In this document: positions 8,374 through 17,411 of the stretch, piece after piece
Numbering within the stretch: position 1 is the stretch's first letter
Layout: every line of letters begins with the position of its first letter
DNA from: Salinicoccus kekensis
GTDB taxonomy: Bacteria > Bacillota > Bacilli > Staphylococcales > Salinicoccaceae
Assembly (NCBI RefSeq): GCF_900220995.1
Contig: NZ_OBQF01000002.1
Location: 248,001-312,000, forward strand
Length of the DNA: 64,000 nucleotides
Direction of reading: 5' to 3'
Made by a program: the position numbers and the translations under genes
The notes under the pieces: generated by a model
Seen by the model: the letters and a program-made list of their open reading frames with translations, nothing else
Told to the model about the DNA's origin: nothing
Databases searched by the model: none

Positions 8374-8781
8374 CTAATACCCGCTTTTATGCATATAATA
8401 GATCAATTCGAAATAACCGATATGGAAAATGACCCATAGTATGAAACCGATGCTGTTATCCGAAATTGATGTGTTCCCGGCCCACTGCAGAATGAAATAA
8501 AGCGCCACAGTGATGAGGAGCATCATGATGACCACCGGTAAATACCACCACCGCTTATGGACATGGACGGTCTTCAATATGAGCGCAATGATGACTGAGG
8601 TCAGCAGATGCAGCAGTATTTCCGTGAACAGGCTCAGGGAACCCGCATATATGAAGTCGATGTCCAGCAGCAGATTCATCAGTCCGATGCCCGTCAGCAT
8701 TTGAATGTAGGCAAAAAACAACAGCAGTACCAGTCCTGTGACTGTGCCGATAATGACACTTGATATTAGAATTCTAATCAT
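8374..8781 (-). CDS. Hypothetical four-helix membrane protein
   Basis: 135 residues with about four hydrophobic segments (about residues 5-30, 48-72, 80-103, 110-130) and few charged residues. A basic loop HVHKRWW sits between helices two and three. I do not recognise the family. It stands alone, downstream of the pyruvate kinase-like gene's promoter side and transcribed the same way; the start ATG is preceded by a weak ribosome site. Confidence 0.6.
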   Translation of the reverse strand: MIRILISSVIIGTVTGLVLLLFFAYIQMLTGIGLMNLLLDIDFIYAGSLSLFTEILLHLLTSVIIALILKTVHVHKRWWYLPVVIMMLLITVALYFILQWAGNTSISDNSIGFILWVIFHIGYFELIYYMHKSGY

Positions 8782-8898
8782 TTTTACGTCCCGATTCTTT
8801 ACAGATTATATAGGAAATTTCCAAACTGACAATGCGTCAAGTTTATTAGTAGTATACCATATATGCATGCAGTAAAATAACTTACAGGCGGTGAGAAC

Positions 8899-9294
8899 AT
8901 GAAGTCATTTTTACCTTTTCTGACATTCAACGGCAATGCGATGGAAGCCCTGACTTTCTACAAGGACACCTTCCATGATATGGAGATTGAATTTCTGCAG
9001 GAATTCGGGAAGGAGACCCCCGGACTCGAAGGGAAAGTCATGCAGGCGGTGGTCTCAATCGGACGGCAGCGGCTGATGATCAATGACAGCCGGACTCCGG
9101 AAGAATTCAGCTTCACACCGAGCATGTCATTCTATATCGAATGCGGGAGTATGGATGAAGCGGAACTGTATTACAGGAAACTCAAAAAGGACGGCGCAAT
9201 ACTGATGCCGCTGGATGAATACGGGACCGGCAGGTATTTCGCCTTCGTCCAGGACCGCTTCGGCCTGTCATGGCAGCTCAATTTCATCAAATAA
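8899..9294 (+). CDS. VOC superfamily protein, PhnB-like
   Basis: 131 residues with the PhnB-type (3-demethylubiquinone methyltransferase-like) VOC pattern: LPFLTFNGNAMEALTFYKDTF at the N-terminus, GKVMQAVVSIGRQRLMINDS near residue 60, and the C-terminal FAFVQDRFGLSWQLNF. Despite the PhnB name, these proteins are not part of the phosphonate pathway; many are metal-dependent or ligand-binding proteins of unknown role. The gene has its own GGCGGTGAGA ribosome site and ends at a bidirectional terminator. Confidence 0.85.
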   Translation: MKSFLPFLTFNGNAMEALTFYKDTFHDMEIEFLQEFGKETPGLEGKVMQAVVSIGRQRLMINDSRTPEEFSFTPSMSFYIECGSMDEAELYYRKLKKDGAILMPLDEYGTGRYFAFVQDRFGLSWQLNFIK

Positions 9295-9297
9295 AAA

Positions 9298-9328
9298 AAC
9301 CGTCCCTCTTCTTTTCAGGGACGGTTCT
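9298..9328. terminator. Bidirectional terminator, VOC gene / 46-residue ORF
   Basis: AACCGTCCCT and AGGGACGGTT form a perfect ten-base stem with A-rich and T-containing flanks between the two convergent genes. Confidence 0.85.
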
Positions 9329-9333
9329 CTTAT

Positions 9334-9474
9334 TTACAGGCTGATGATGCTAACGAGCCGGCTTGCGAACGATTTTTTCGCTGCCTTCTTTTTATCCAGC
9401 TTTGCATTGTTCATCGCAATGTTCTTATACTCCTGAACTTTCAGGTCTGCTGAGAAACGGTCTGTTGCAAACAT
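9334..9474 (-). CDS. Small basic hypothetical protein (46 aa)
   Basis: Encodes a 46-residue lysine-rich peptide starting MFATDRFSADLKVQEYKN and containing KLDKKKAAKKSF before a hydrophobic end SRLVSIISL. The ATG has GGGAG about eleven bases upstream and the gene ends at a shared terminator, both of which argue that it is real. Not a family I recognise; a cytosolic nucleic-acid- or membrane-associating peptide would fit its charge, but that is a guess. Confidence 0.6.
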   Translation of the reverse strand: MFATDRFSADLKVQEYKNIAMNNAKLDKKKAAKKSFASRLVSIISL

Positions 9475-9778
9475 TAAATCCACACTCCCAATTTGAAATT
9501 TATTTTATACACAGAGGTCTTCCACGACTTATCTTCAATTACTATGATACCAGTATTATCAATGTTTCTCAAATAATATGTGATTAAATTCATAAAGTAA
9601 ATCTATTTAAAATAATTTGAAAGTTTAATAATAATTTTGTCATTGCGTCATTTTATTTCATCCGGAAACCGGCATTCTGCATAAACACCCTGATTCTGCA
9701 TGCATATGCAGAATGTTCACGCTTTCATGGATATTTTTCTTTTTTCATTCTTTTTACACTTTTTGAATACGTGAAAAT
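9475..9778. other. AT-rich intergenic region with an ATTCTGCAT repeat cluster
   Basis: About 300 bases without a gene. ATTCTGCAT occurs directly at 9674-9682 and 9693-9701, and in inverted form (ATGCAGAAT) at 9706-9714. The last two form a nine-base dyad around GCAT. No open frame with a ribosome site was seen. Confidence 0.6.
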
Positions 9779-9780
9779 GC

Positions 9781-9806
9781 AAAAAAAAAGAAGCATGTTC
9801 TGCTTC
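9781..9806 (-). terminator. Terminator of the methyltransferase gene
   Basis: On the minus strand GAAGCA-GAACA-TGCTTC is followed by a run of nine T. Confidence 0.85.
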
Positions 9807-9820
9807 CCCGTCTGCGATAT

Positions 9821-10609
9821 TCAGCTTCTGTTCCTGAGGATGGCCACATTCATCTCATGACCGATCCTGTATACATCATCTTCATATTTATCTTTCAGAT
9901 GCTCGCTGATCTTCTTCAAAGTCTTCCTCCGGTGCTTCGGTTTAAATGGGACAAGGCTCGACAGCGGGCTGAGATGGTCGATCCATCCTTCATGCGTGAA
10001 CTCCATCTTATAACTCCGCTTATATAAATCCTGTATGTCGAACCTGTACTCCTGCCATTCTTCTATCCATTCAAGCGGAAAACCGGTGATCAGTCCGTCA
10101 GTTTCCTGTTTATGTATTTTTGATTTGACCTTATATTTTTTGGCACATTTCCTGATTACTTTCACCGACTCCTTCACCGTTTCCGATGAATCGGTAAAAC
10201 CGAAATCCGCGATGATCAGATAACCATCCGGCTTCAGAATCCTCTGCACTTCTTCCAGCACTTCCCGACGGTCGAACCAGTCCCATGATCTGAGGGAGAT
10301 GACGATATCGAAAGTCTTCACTGGAAGGCCTGACTTTTCACCATATGATAGGTTGAAGTTGACTTTGTTGTTGTCTTTGAACATCTCCACGGCATGGCTG
10401 TAGAATTCCCCGGAAGGTTCCACGGCATCGACGATTGCGCCCCTCGCACTCAGCTGCTCGCTTAAAAAACCCGGGCCTGCGCCAAAATCTGCAACTTTGG
10501 CACCGCTGAAATCGATCCCCCTGGTTTCCAGGCCCGGCAGAAGCATCTCAGGGAGGTCATTGCGGTATTTTATATATTCATCTGCAACGGCATCATACAT
10601 CTTCTTCAT
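9821..10609 (-). CDS. Class I SAM-dependent methyltransferase
   Basis: About 262 residues from the ATG eight bases after GAGG; a GTG nine bases earlier overlaps the ribosome site. The SAM-binding motif VADFGAGPGFLSEQL is near residue 40, followed by an acidic VDAVEPSGEF strand end and motif IVISLRSWDWFDR near 100, then ILKPDGYLIIADFG, the usual motif order for UbiE/small-molecule methyltransferases. The C-terminal third is basic. Substrate unknown. Confidence 0.85.
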   Translation of the reverse strand: MKKMYDAVADEYIKYRNDLPEMLLPGLETRGIDFSGAKVADFGAGPGFLSEQLSARGAIVDAVEPSGEFYSHAVEMFKDNNKVNFNLSYGEKSGLPVKTFDIVISLRSWDWFDRREVLEEVQRILKPDGYLIIADFGFTDSSETVKESVKVIRKCAKKYKVKSKIHKQETDGLITGFPLEWIEEWQEYRFDIQDLYKRSYKMEFTHEGWIDHLSPLSSLVPFKPKHRRKTLKKISEHLKDKYEDDVYRIGHEMNVAILRNRS

Positions 10610-10693
10610 CTCTCTCACCTCTTACATTTATAATAGCATCATTAAGATTGTTATAAAAATGTAAAAGTCATATGGATACCGTAAATTTCCACT

Positions 10694-11158
10694 TTAATAC
10701 TGGTTCTCGAGGAGGCGTTTCATTTCCTGGATTTTTCCGGCATGGAGACTTTCGTGCAGCATCGCGAATCCTGCCCGCTCATAGCTCATCGTCATGCCCA
10801 GGAAAGGCTCATCCATCTTCTCCTGCAGCTGTTCCTCGGTGACACTCTCATACTCACCCGGCTGGCGCTCAAGGACTTCCTTGATCTCCTCGATGGACGG
10901 TGTCCCTTCATCGAAGTCATCAGGGCTTGTGCCGGTGCCGAAATACTTGTTGAATGCATCCGCCGTCGTACTGTCTTTACCGAGAAGCCTGACGAGCTCG
11001 GTTTCAAAATTTGCGGCCACGTGCCCGTACTGCCAGTGCAGATTGTTATTGAATCCGGCCGGCACGATGTCCATGAGACTTTCATCCGTATCCTCCAGGT
11101 GATAATTCACCCATCCCCTGACCGTCTTCAACTGGAATGTAAGTAACTCTTTTTGCAT
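10694..11158 (-). CDS. DinB family protein
   Basis: 154 residues forming a four-helix bundle of the DinB/YfiT type. Candidate metal-binding histidines are in the N-terminal helix context (WQYGHVAANFE, near residue 45) and in the C-terminal helix (LHESLHAGKIQEMKRL), the usual H...H-x-x-x-H layout. Members act as metal-dependent thiol transferases or are of unknown role. The gene has an AGGGATC ribosome site and stands alone between two divergent units. Confidence 0.82.
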   Translation of the reverse strand: MQKELLTFQLKTVRGWVNYHLEDTDESLMDIVPAGFNNNLHWQYGHVAANFETELVRLLGKDSTTADAFNKYFGTGTSPDDFDEGTPSIEEIKEVLERQPGEYESVTEEQLQEKMDEPFLGMTMSYERAGFAMLHESLHAGKIQEMKRLLENQY

Positions 11159-11241
11159 AATGATCCCTCTTTCTTTAAAATTGATAATGGTATTTCCTTA
11201 TATTATACCTTTTTTATATATTGATGCCAGGAGGTTTATAA

Positions 11242-11412
11242 ATGACAAAGACTTTATTGGTGCTCATCCTGATGGCGGTGCTCGTCCTTGTGTTCGAATT
11301 CGTTCTTGGATTGTTCCCGCCCACTGCAGGCTACAGCATTCCCCTCGCACTTCTGCTCGGCGTTAGCCTGGGCTTTTTCATATACATTCAAATCGATAAC
11401 CGGATCGGTTAG
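11242..11412 (+). CDS. Small two-helix membrane protein (56 aa)
   Basis: A strong AGGAGG at 11229-11234 precedes the ATG by seven bases. The 56-residue product has two hydrophobic stretches (MTKTLLVLILMAVLVLVFEF and the segment around residues 31-48) separated by GLFPPTAGYS and ends IQIDNRIG. The codon use and ribosome site make it likely real. It lies just upstream of the MFS pump gene, but a separate promoter-like AT-rich region intervenes. Unrecognised family. Confidence 0.7.
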   Translation: MTKTLLVLILMAVLVLVFEFVLGLFPPTAGYSIPLALLLGVSLGFFIYIQIDNRIG

Positions 11413-11441
11413 ACGGTTTGAATCGCTTGCTTATTTCGATA

Positions 11442-11486
11442 ATCGGAATATAATTATATATATTCTAATTTAGGGGATATGTATTT
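11442..11486 (+). promoter_or_regulatory. Putative promoter region of the MFS gene
   Basis: TTGCTT and TATAAT lie 16 bp apart. The -10 sits in an AT-rich near-palindrome (GAATATA ... TATATTC) that could be an operator. The ribosome site GGGGAT precedes the ATG. Confidence 0.4.
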
Positions 11487-12965
11487 ATGTCAGCACAACA
11501 CGAGAAAAAACCGGATTACAGATTAATCATCATATTGCTTTCCGGTGCTTTTGTTTCTTTTTTATCCAATACATTTTTAAACGTCGCACTGCCTTCGATC
11601 AAAGATGAATTTGATGTTTCCACCTCCACGGTCCAGTGGGTCACCACTGCATATATGCTCGTTTCAGGTGTAGTGGTGCCGACGACCGCTTTCCTGATGC
11701 AGAAATTCAGTGCACGGAAATTGTTTTTAGCGGCACTGCTCCTGTTCCTTGCAGGTACCATCATCGCCGGTTTTTCACCGACGTTCGCCATACTGATCCT
11801 CGGCCGCATGATACAGGCTTCGGGGTCTGCGATACTGATGCCGCTCCTGATGAATGTGATGATCACGAGCTTCCCGCCTGAAAAGCGCGGCACGGCCATG
11901 GGCGTCTTCAGCCTGGTCATGTTCTTTGCGCCGGCGATCGGTCCGACATTATCCGGTTTCGTCGTCCAGACGCTTTCGTGGCACTGGCTCTTCTACATGA
12001 TGATTCCGGTGCTCCTCATCGTTCTCGCAGTCGGATATTTCCAACTGCCCGAGATCGGCAATAAATACAATGCCAAAATTGATATTCCGTCGGTCATCCT
12101 GTCGACCATCGGATTCGGCGGCATACTGTATGGGTTCAGTGCGGCCGGGAACAGCGGATGGCTGTCACTCGACGTCATGCTGACGCTTCTGATCGGTATC
12201 ATCACGACTTATTTCTATGTCATGAGGCAGGTCCGGATGGATCAGCCGATGCTCGACTTCAAAGTATACACTTTCCCGATGTACCGCCTGTCCGCCATCA
12301 TCATCGGCGTGAACAACATGGCACTGTTTTCCGGCATGATCCTGATGCCAATCTTCCTGCAGGATATCCAGGGCGTCTCCCCGCTTGAGACGGGACTTTT
12401 ATTACTGCCCGGTGCTTTGATCATGGGGCTGTTGAGTCCCCTGTCGGGCAAACTGTTCGATATGTTCGGGCCGAGGGTGCTCGCAGTCATCGGACTCGCC
12501 CTGGCTGCATCGACGACGTTCTTCTTCAGCCGGCTCGAGATGGAGACCGGCTTCGGTTACCTGCTCACGATTTATGCGATACGTGCACTGGGGCTGACAC
12601 TGGTCAACACCCCGGTGATGACGAACGGCATGAATGACCTGCCGTCAGCCCTCACTCCGCACGGCTCATCGCTCAACAGCATGCTCCAGCAGGTCAGCGG
12701 CGCCGTCGGTACAGCTTTGCTCATTTCGATCATGCAGAGCTGGAGCAATTTCAGGATTGCAGGCATCCCCGACCCGTCACCCGAGCAGGTGAACCAGGCA
12801 ATGCTTGACGGCATCAACCTGTCATTCTTCATCGCATCGATCCTGCTCTTCATATCGATGATACTCTCCTTCTTCCTGAAGCGTGTCACTGCACGCTCCA
12901 ACATATCACAGGGCGGCGCGAGGGTGAGGATGGTCGATAAGGATGATATGCCTGATCGTAAATAA
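11487..12965 (+). CDS. MFS multidrug efflux transporter, DHA2 (14-TM, EmrB/LmrB-like)
   Basis: 492 residues with about fourteen hydrophobic segments. DHA2 family motifs are visible: NVALPSIKDEFDVSTSTVQWVTTAYML in the first loop and second helix, GRMIQASGSAILMPLLMN near residue 110 (motif C-like), and the EKRGTAMGVFSL loop. Proton-driven drug export across the membrane is the family role; the substrate is unknown. The tail is basic and cytosolic. It ends at a strong bidirectional terminator shared with pepT. Confidence 0.9.
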   Translation: MSAQHEKKPDYRLIIILLSGAFVSFLSNTFLNVALPSIKDEFDVSTSTVQWVTTAYMLVSGVVVPTTAFLMQKFSARKLFLAALLLFLAGTIIAGFSPTFAILILGRMIQASGSAILMPLLMNVMITSFPPEKRGTAMGVFSLVMFFAPAIGPTLSGFVVQTLSWHWLFYMMIPVLLIVLAVGYFQLPEIGNKYNAKIDIPSVILSTIGFGGILYGFSAAGNSGWLSLDVMLTLLIGIITTYFYVMRQVRMDQPMLDFKVYTFPMYRLSAIIIGVNNMALFSGMILMPIFLQDIQGVSPLETGLLLLPGALIMGLLSPLSGKLFDMFGPRVLAVIGLALAASTTFFFSRLEMETGFGYLLTIYAIRALGLTLVNTPVMTNGMNDLPSALTPHGSSLNSMLQQVSGAVGTALLISIMQSWSNFRIAGIPDPSPEQVNQAMLDGINLSFFIASILLFISMILSFFLKRVTARSNISQGGARVRMVDKDDMPDRK

Positions 12966-13000
12966 AAAATGAGGTTCCGGTATCCGGAACCTCATTTTTT
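12964..13000. terminator. Bidirectional terminator, MFS gene / pepT
   Basis: AAAAAATGAGGTTCCGG and its perfect complement surround a three-base TAT loop. Confidence 0.95.
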
Positions 13001-13007
13001 ATGTTCA

Positions 13008-14228
13008 TTACTGATGTGCAAACTCTGCGATCTTGATGATGACGCGTGCCGCCTTTTCCATGTCGTCGGCCGATGCGTATTCATATTTGCCGTGGAAATT
13101 CTCCCCGCCGGTGAAAATGTTCGGCGTCGGCAGCCCTTTATATGACAGCTGGGAACCGTCCGTGCCGCCCCGGACCGGTGCGATCACCGGCGTGATGTTC
13201 AATGCCTCCATCGCCCGCTTCGCATTGTCGACGATGTACATCTTCGGCTCGATCTTATCCCTCATATTGTAGTACTGGTCATGCATGTCGAGGTGGATGC
13301 GGCCTTCACCGTATTTCTCCTGCAGCATCTTCACGTTCGTCTCCATCAGTATCTTCCTCGCTTCGAAGTTCTCCTTATCGAAGTCCCGGATGATGAACTG
13401 TGCCGTCGATTTTTCCACGTCACCGCCGAGGTTCACAAGGTGGATGAAGCCCTCATAGCCTGAAGTATGTTCCGGTGTGTCGAATTCATCGAACATCATG
13501 ACGAGTTCCGCCGCCATCCTGCCGGCATTCACCATCTTGCCCTTCGCCGTGCCCGGATGGACGCTGTTGCCGGTGAAGGTGACTTCCGCCGCTGCGGCAT
13601 TGAAGCTCTCGTACTGGAGTTCACCGATCGGCCCGCCGTCAACCGTATATGCGTATTCTGCGCCGAACGCTTCAACGTCGAACTTGTGCGGCCCCTTGCC
13701 GATCTCCTCATCCGGCGTGAAGGCGATGCGGATCTTACCGTGCCTGATGTCCAGGTTGTCCTTCAGATATTCCACTGCGGTGATGATCTCGGCGATGCCC
13801 GCCTTGTTGTCCGCACCGAGGAGTGTGGTCCCGTCCGTCGTGATGAGCGTGTGGCCGATATACCTTTTCAGCTCCGGGTATTCATCCGGCGACAATACGA
13901 TGTTTTTCTCCTCATTTAAGACGATGTCCCCGCCCCCGTATTCGACGCGCTGCGGATTGACGTCCGTCCCGGTGAAATCCGTCGCCGTATCGACGTGCGC
14001 AAGGAAGCCGATGACCGGTGCATTCTCCACATTTGCAGGCAACGATGCCATCAGGTAGCCGTTGTCGTCGAGGGTGATCTCCTCAAGCCCGATCGATTCG
14101 AGCTCACTTTTCAGTTCGTTCAATAAATCCCACTGCTTCGAGGTTGAAGGCGTCGTTTCACTCTTTGGATCAGACTGTGTATCAATTTTTGCGTAGCGCA
14201 TCAGTCTTTCGATCAGTTTCTCTTTCAT
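13008..14228 (-). CDS. pepT: Peptidase T (tripeptide aminopeptidase)
   Basis: 406 residues from the ATG nine bases after GGAG (the in-frame TTG 15 bases earlier overlaps that site). An M20 family zinc aminopeptidase releasing the N-terminal residue of tripeptides in the cytosol. Zinc-site motifs are present: [13 protein letters not shown] (first His and Asp), [13 protein letters not shown] (bridging Asp), [10 protein letters not shown] (catalytic Glu pair), YTVDGG, and [24 protein letters not shown] with FHGKYEY (terminal His). Length matches the family (about 405-410). Confidence 0.95.
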   Translation of the reverse strand: MKEKLIERLMRYAKIDTQSDPKSETTPSTSKQWDLLNELKSELESIGLEEITLDDNGYLMASLPANVENAPVIGFLAHVDTATDFTGTDVNPQRVEYGGGDIVLNEEKNIVLSPDEYPELKRYIGHTLITTDGTTLLGADNKAGIAEIITAVEYLKDNLDIRHGKIRIAFTPDEEIGKGPHKFDVEAFGAEYAYTVDGGPIGELQYESFNAAAAEVTFTGNSVHPGTAKGKMVNAGRMAAELVMMFDEFDTPEHTSGYEGFIHLVNLGGDVEKSTAQFIIRDFDKENFEARKILMETNVKMLQEKYGEGRIHLDMHDQYYNMRDKIEPKMYIVDNAKRAMEALNITPVIAPVRGGTDGSQLSYKGLPTPNIFTGGENFHGKYEYASADDMEKAARVIIKIAEFAHQ

Positions 14229-14334
14229 TGCTGTCCACTCCAATTGTATTTAAGATTTCCTTATAGGCACTATCATCTCCATTTTAACATGTGCATGGTA
14301 AAATGATGTAAAAATGACGGAGGTATTTTATTTT

Positions 14335-15375
14335 ATGGAACTCGGAATCAACACTTTCGGCGACACGATATTCGACCCGCAGACCGGCAAAACCATCACA
14401 CATGGTGAAAGGCTCCAGAATATGGTGGAGGAAATCGAGATGGCGGACAAAGTCGGGCTGGATATATTCACGGTGGGCGAGCATCACCGGGAGGACTATG
14501 CCGTCACTTCACCGGACGTCGTGCTTGCGGCAGGTGCGGCAAGGACGGAAAACATCCGCTTATCAAGCGGTGTCACGGTACTGTCATCCGACGATCCGGT
14601 CAGGGTGTATGAAAGGTTCGCGACCCTGGACGGCATTTCGAACGGGCGCGCGGAAATCATGGCGGGTCGCGGCTCATTCATCGAGTCCTTCCCATTGTTC
14701 GGCTATAATCTGGATGACTATAACCAGCTGTTCGATGAGAAGCTTGACCTTTTATTGAAATTGCAGAAAGGCGGCAAGATCAACTGGCAGGGTGAAATGC
14801 GCGCCCCTTTGGAGAATATTGAAGTCTTCCCAAGACCTGTGCAGGATGAAATCCCGATATGGATCGCAAGCGGCGGGACCCCGCAGTCCGCGGCACGCGC
14901 AGCCCAGCTTGGACTGCCGCTTGTACTCGCGATCATCGGAGGCAGCCCCTACCAGTTCCAGCGGGTCGTCGACTTCTACAAGCAGATCGGCGTGCAGGCA
15001 GGACACCCGCCGGAGAAGCTCCGGGTCGCGACCAACAGCCACGGCTTCATATGGGATACCGATGAAGAGGCGAAAGATTTGTTCTTTCCGGCGATTTCGC
15101 AGGCGATGACGAACATCGGACGCGAGCGCGGCTGGGGTGCATATTCCAGGGAGAACTACGAAAGGATGATTGAACCCGACGGTGCACTCTACATCGGCAG
15201 CCCCGAGACCGTTGCGGCGAAGATCATCGACCTCAGGAAACGCATGGGCATCACCCGCTTCACGCTGCAGACCCCCGTCGGCACCATGCCTCATGAGCAG
15301 GTGCTTAGGACCATCGAACTCTTCGGCACAAAAGTCGCCCCGATTGTCCGCGACGCCGTAAAAGATATGGAATGA
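14335..15375 (+). CDS. LLM class flavin-dependent oxidoreductase
   Basis: 346 residues from the ATG at 14335; ACGGAGG lies 12 bases upstream, while the ATG at 14314 has no site. The fold is a luciferase-like barrel: GINTFGDTIF at the start, TVGEHHREDYAVTSPDVVLA near residue 50 (the E-H-H motif), RIGSGVTVL-type strand as IRLSSGVTVLSSDDPVRVYE, and IPIWIASGG near residue 165. These are F420- or FMN-dependent monooxygenases; in Bacillota FMN is likely. The substrate is unknown. Confidence 0.88.
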   Translation: MELGINTFGDTIFDPQTGKTITHGERLQNMVEEIEMADKVGLDIFTVGEHHREDYAVTSPDVVLAAGAARTENIRLSSGVTVLSSDDPVRVYERFATLDGISNGRAEIMAGRGSFIESFPLFGYNLDDYNQLFDEKLDLLLKLQKGGKINWQGEMRAPLENIEVFPRPVQDEIPIWIASGGTPQSAARAAQLGLPLVLAIIGGSPYQFQRVVDFYKQIGVQAGHPPEKLRVATNSHGFIWDTDEEAKDLFFPAISQAMTNIGRERGWGAYSRENYERMIEPDGALYIGSPETVAAKIIDLRKRMGITRFTLQTPVGTMPHEQVLRTIELFGTKVAPIVRDAVKDME

Positions 15376-15402
15376 AAAAAGAGGCCCTGAGGGCCTCTTT
15401 TT
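15376..15402 (+). terminator. Terminator of the LLM oxidoreductase gene
   Basis: AAAAAGAGGCCC-TGA-GGGCCTCTTTTT, directly after the stop codon. Confidence 0.9.
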
Positions 15403-15424
15403 CTGTTGTCGGGTTGGCTACGGG

Positions 15425-15787
15425 TGCCGGATTCGGATGGAGACGCCGGTGCTGGCCCCACTGTCTGGATTTTGTCTCCGGATTCGGATGGAGGTGCCAG
15501 TGCTGGCCCCGCTGTCTGGATTTCGTCTCCGCATCCAGACGGAGATCCCGGTGCTGACGCCGCTGTCTGGATTTCATCTCCGCATCCAGACGGAGATCCC
15601 GATGCTGACGCCGCTGTCTGGATTTCGTCTCCGCATCCAGATGGAGACTCCGGTGCTGACGCCGCTGTCCGGACTTTGTTGCCGGATCCGGATGGAGGCA
15701 CCGATGCTGGTCCCGCGGTCCGGATTTTGTTGCTGCATCCGGACGGAGGCACCGGTGCTCGCACGGCTGTCCGGTTTTTATTCTCAT
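15425..15787. repeat. Tandem array of seven 51-bp dyad units
   Basis: Units start (on the A of AT(T/C)C) at 15431, 15482, 15533, 15584, 15635, 15686 and 15737, an exact 51-bp period. The middle units carry the arms ATCCAGAC ... GTCTGGAT; the last two carry ATCCGG ... CCGGAT, so both arms change together. Long open frames on both strands (17-codon repeats) follow from the period and have no ribosome site, so I do not call them genes. Confidence 0.9.
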
Positions 15788-15799
15788 GTTCGATTTTTA

Positions 15800-16110
15800 A
15801 TCGCAACCTTCGCTGCAAAGCTAGCGCACCCTTGCGAAAACACACCCGAAATCCGCAACCTTCACCGTAAAACCGGCACAACCTTGCGAAAACACACCCA
15901 CAATTCGTAACCTTCACCGTAAAACCGCCCCAACCTTGCGAAATCACACCCGAAATTCGCAACTTTCACTGCAAAGCCAGCACAACCTTGCGAAAACACA
16001 CCCGCAATTCGTAACCTTCACCGCAAAGCCGGCGCAACCTTGCGAAAACACACCCGCAATTCGTAACCTTCACCGCAAAGCCGGCGCAACCTTGCGAAAG
16101 CACACGCCAA
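15800..16110. repeat. Tandem array of six 52-bp dyad units next to ddl
   Basis: Units begin at 15802, 15854, 15906, 15958, 16010 and 16062. Each has TTCG(C/T)AAC ... CCTTGCGAA, a seven-base dyad in which the C/T variant keeps G-C or G-T pairing. The array follows the 51-bp array directly and ends four bases before the ddl stop codon. Together the two arrays fill the whole gap between convergent genes. Confidence 0.9.
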
Positions 16111-16113
16111 CCC

Positions 16114-17166
16114 CTACAGGAAGTCGGTCGTGAGGCCTGCTTCCAGCTCGTGACGTTCGAGTGCGAGCGCGATCAGGCGGTCGACGAGTTCGGTGTAGCT
16201 GACGCCCGAGGCCTCAAGCAGCTTCGGGTACATGCTGATGCTCGTGAAGCCAGGGAAGGTGTTGACTTCGTTGACGAAGATCCGTCCGTCCTCCAAAAGG
16301 AACATGTCGACCCGCGCCATCCCCTCGCAGTCGAGCGCACCGAAAGTCCTGCGCGCAACATCCTGCAGGTTCCTAACCGTCGCCTCATCGAGCTTCGCCG
16401 GGATTTCCAGTGCCGCCCCGTTTTCGTCGAGGTACTTGGAATCATAGGAATAAAAACCATCGTCCGGGATGATCTCACCCGGCACTGAGATGAACGGGTC
16501 GGCGTTGCCGAGCACGGAGATTTCAACTTCACGGCCCTCTAGAGCGCTCTCCACCATCACTTTCGTGTCGAATTTGAATGCGAGGGCGAGTGCCTTATGG
16601 AAGCTCTCCTCATCCGTCACTTTGGAGACGCCGACGGATGATCCCTGGTTGACGGGCTTTACGAACATCGGCAGGCCGAGCTTCGCCTCGACCGCGGCAA
16701 AGTCCACATCATCCTTTTCATGGTGTTTGAAGAGGACAGATTCCGCGACATCGATGCCTTCAAGCTTCAAAAGCCGCTTCGTCATATCCTTGTCCATGCA
16801 CACCGACGAACTCCGGACGTTGCAGCCGACGTAGGGGATTTCCGCAATCTCAAGCAGTCCCTGCACCGTGCCGTCCTCGCCGAACGTGCCGTGCAGCACG
16901 GGGATGACGACATCGAGCCCGTCGAGTCCCTCAAGCTGACCTGACGGCCGCACAGTGAGTTTTTTCGCAGACGCATCACCGCCGAGATCCCTGATTTCCT
17001 CACTGTCCGGTGCGAGCAGCCACTCGCCGTCCTTCGCGATGTGGATCAGATTCACATCATATTTCTCCCTGTCCAGCACCGCAAGTATGCTTTCCGCCGA
17101 ACGCATCGAGACTTCGTGCTCCGTCGATCTGCCGCCGTAAAGCAGGCCGATATTCAATTTCTTCAT
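16114..17166 (-). CDS. ddl: D-alanine--D-alanine ligase
   Basis: About 350 residues from the ATG eight bases after GGAG. An ATP-grasp enzyme making D-Ala-D-Ala for peptidoglycan precursors in the cytosol. Motifs: GGRSTEHEVSMRSA at the N-terminus, VIPVLHGTFGEDGTVQGLLE near residue 85, KPVNQGSSVGVSKV near 175, and the C-terminal EVNTFPGFTSISMYPKL with the metal-binding Asn. In Staphylococcaceae ddl is usually followed by murF; here it is transcribed alone. No ordinary T-tract terminator follows; the 52-bp hairpin array does. Confidence 0.95.
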   Translation of the reverse strand: MKKLNIGLLYGGRSTEHEVSMRSAESILAVLDREKYDVNLIHIAKDGEWLLAPDSEEIRDLGGDASAKKLTVRPSGQLEGLDGLDVVIPVLHGTFGEDGTVQGLLEIAEIPYVGCNVRSSSVCMDKDMTKRLLKLEGIDVAESVLFKHHEKDDVDFAAVEAKLGLPMFVKPVNQGSSVGVSKVTDEESFHKALALAFKFDTKVMVESALEGREVEISVLGNADPFISVPGEIIPDDGFYSYDSKYLDENGAALEIPAKLDEATVRNLQDVARRTFGALDCEGMARVDMFLLEDGRIFVNEVNTFPGFTSISMYPKLLEASGVSYTELVDRLIALALERHELEAGLTTDFL

Positions 17167-17411
17167 AAGAACCACTCCAGATCTTTATCGATTTCCATGC
17201 ATTTCATACAAAACTTTTCTAAATCATATTATCATATCAGCCGCTTCCAGTCGCTTTTTTTATAAAATAAAAAACCGCTGTAAATTCAAAATGCATATAA
17301 ATTTACAATATGTAATTGCAACTTCACAAAAAATTAATAATCATGCTTTACATTAATAGTGAGGCAAAAGCTTTACACATCAATTACCGCTTCAAGGAAA
17401 GGATGTTTTAT

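Noticed and set aside
13467-14058. Long frames antisense to pepT
   Set aside because: Shadows of a well-supported gene; GC-rich codon third positions keep the opposite strand open.
15291-15962. Open frames of 154-223 codons on both strands across the second array
   Set aside because: Open in several frames at once because the period is 17 codons. No start signals, and the sequence is dyad-repeat driven.
15425-16110. CRISPR array
   Set aside because: The repeated part spans almost the whole unit, there are no unique spacers of constant length, and no cas genes are nearby.
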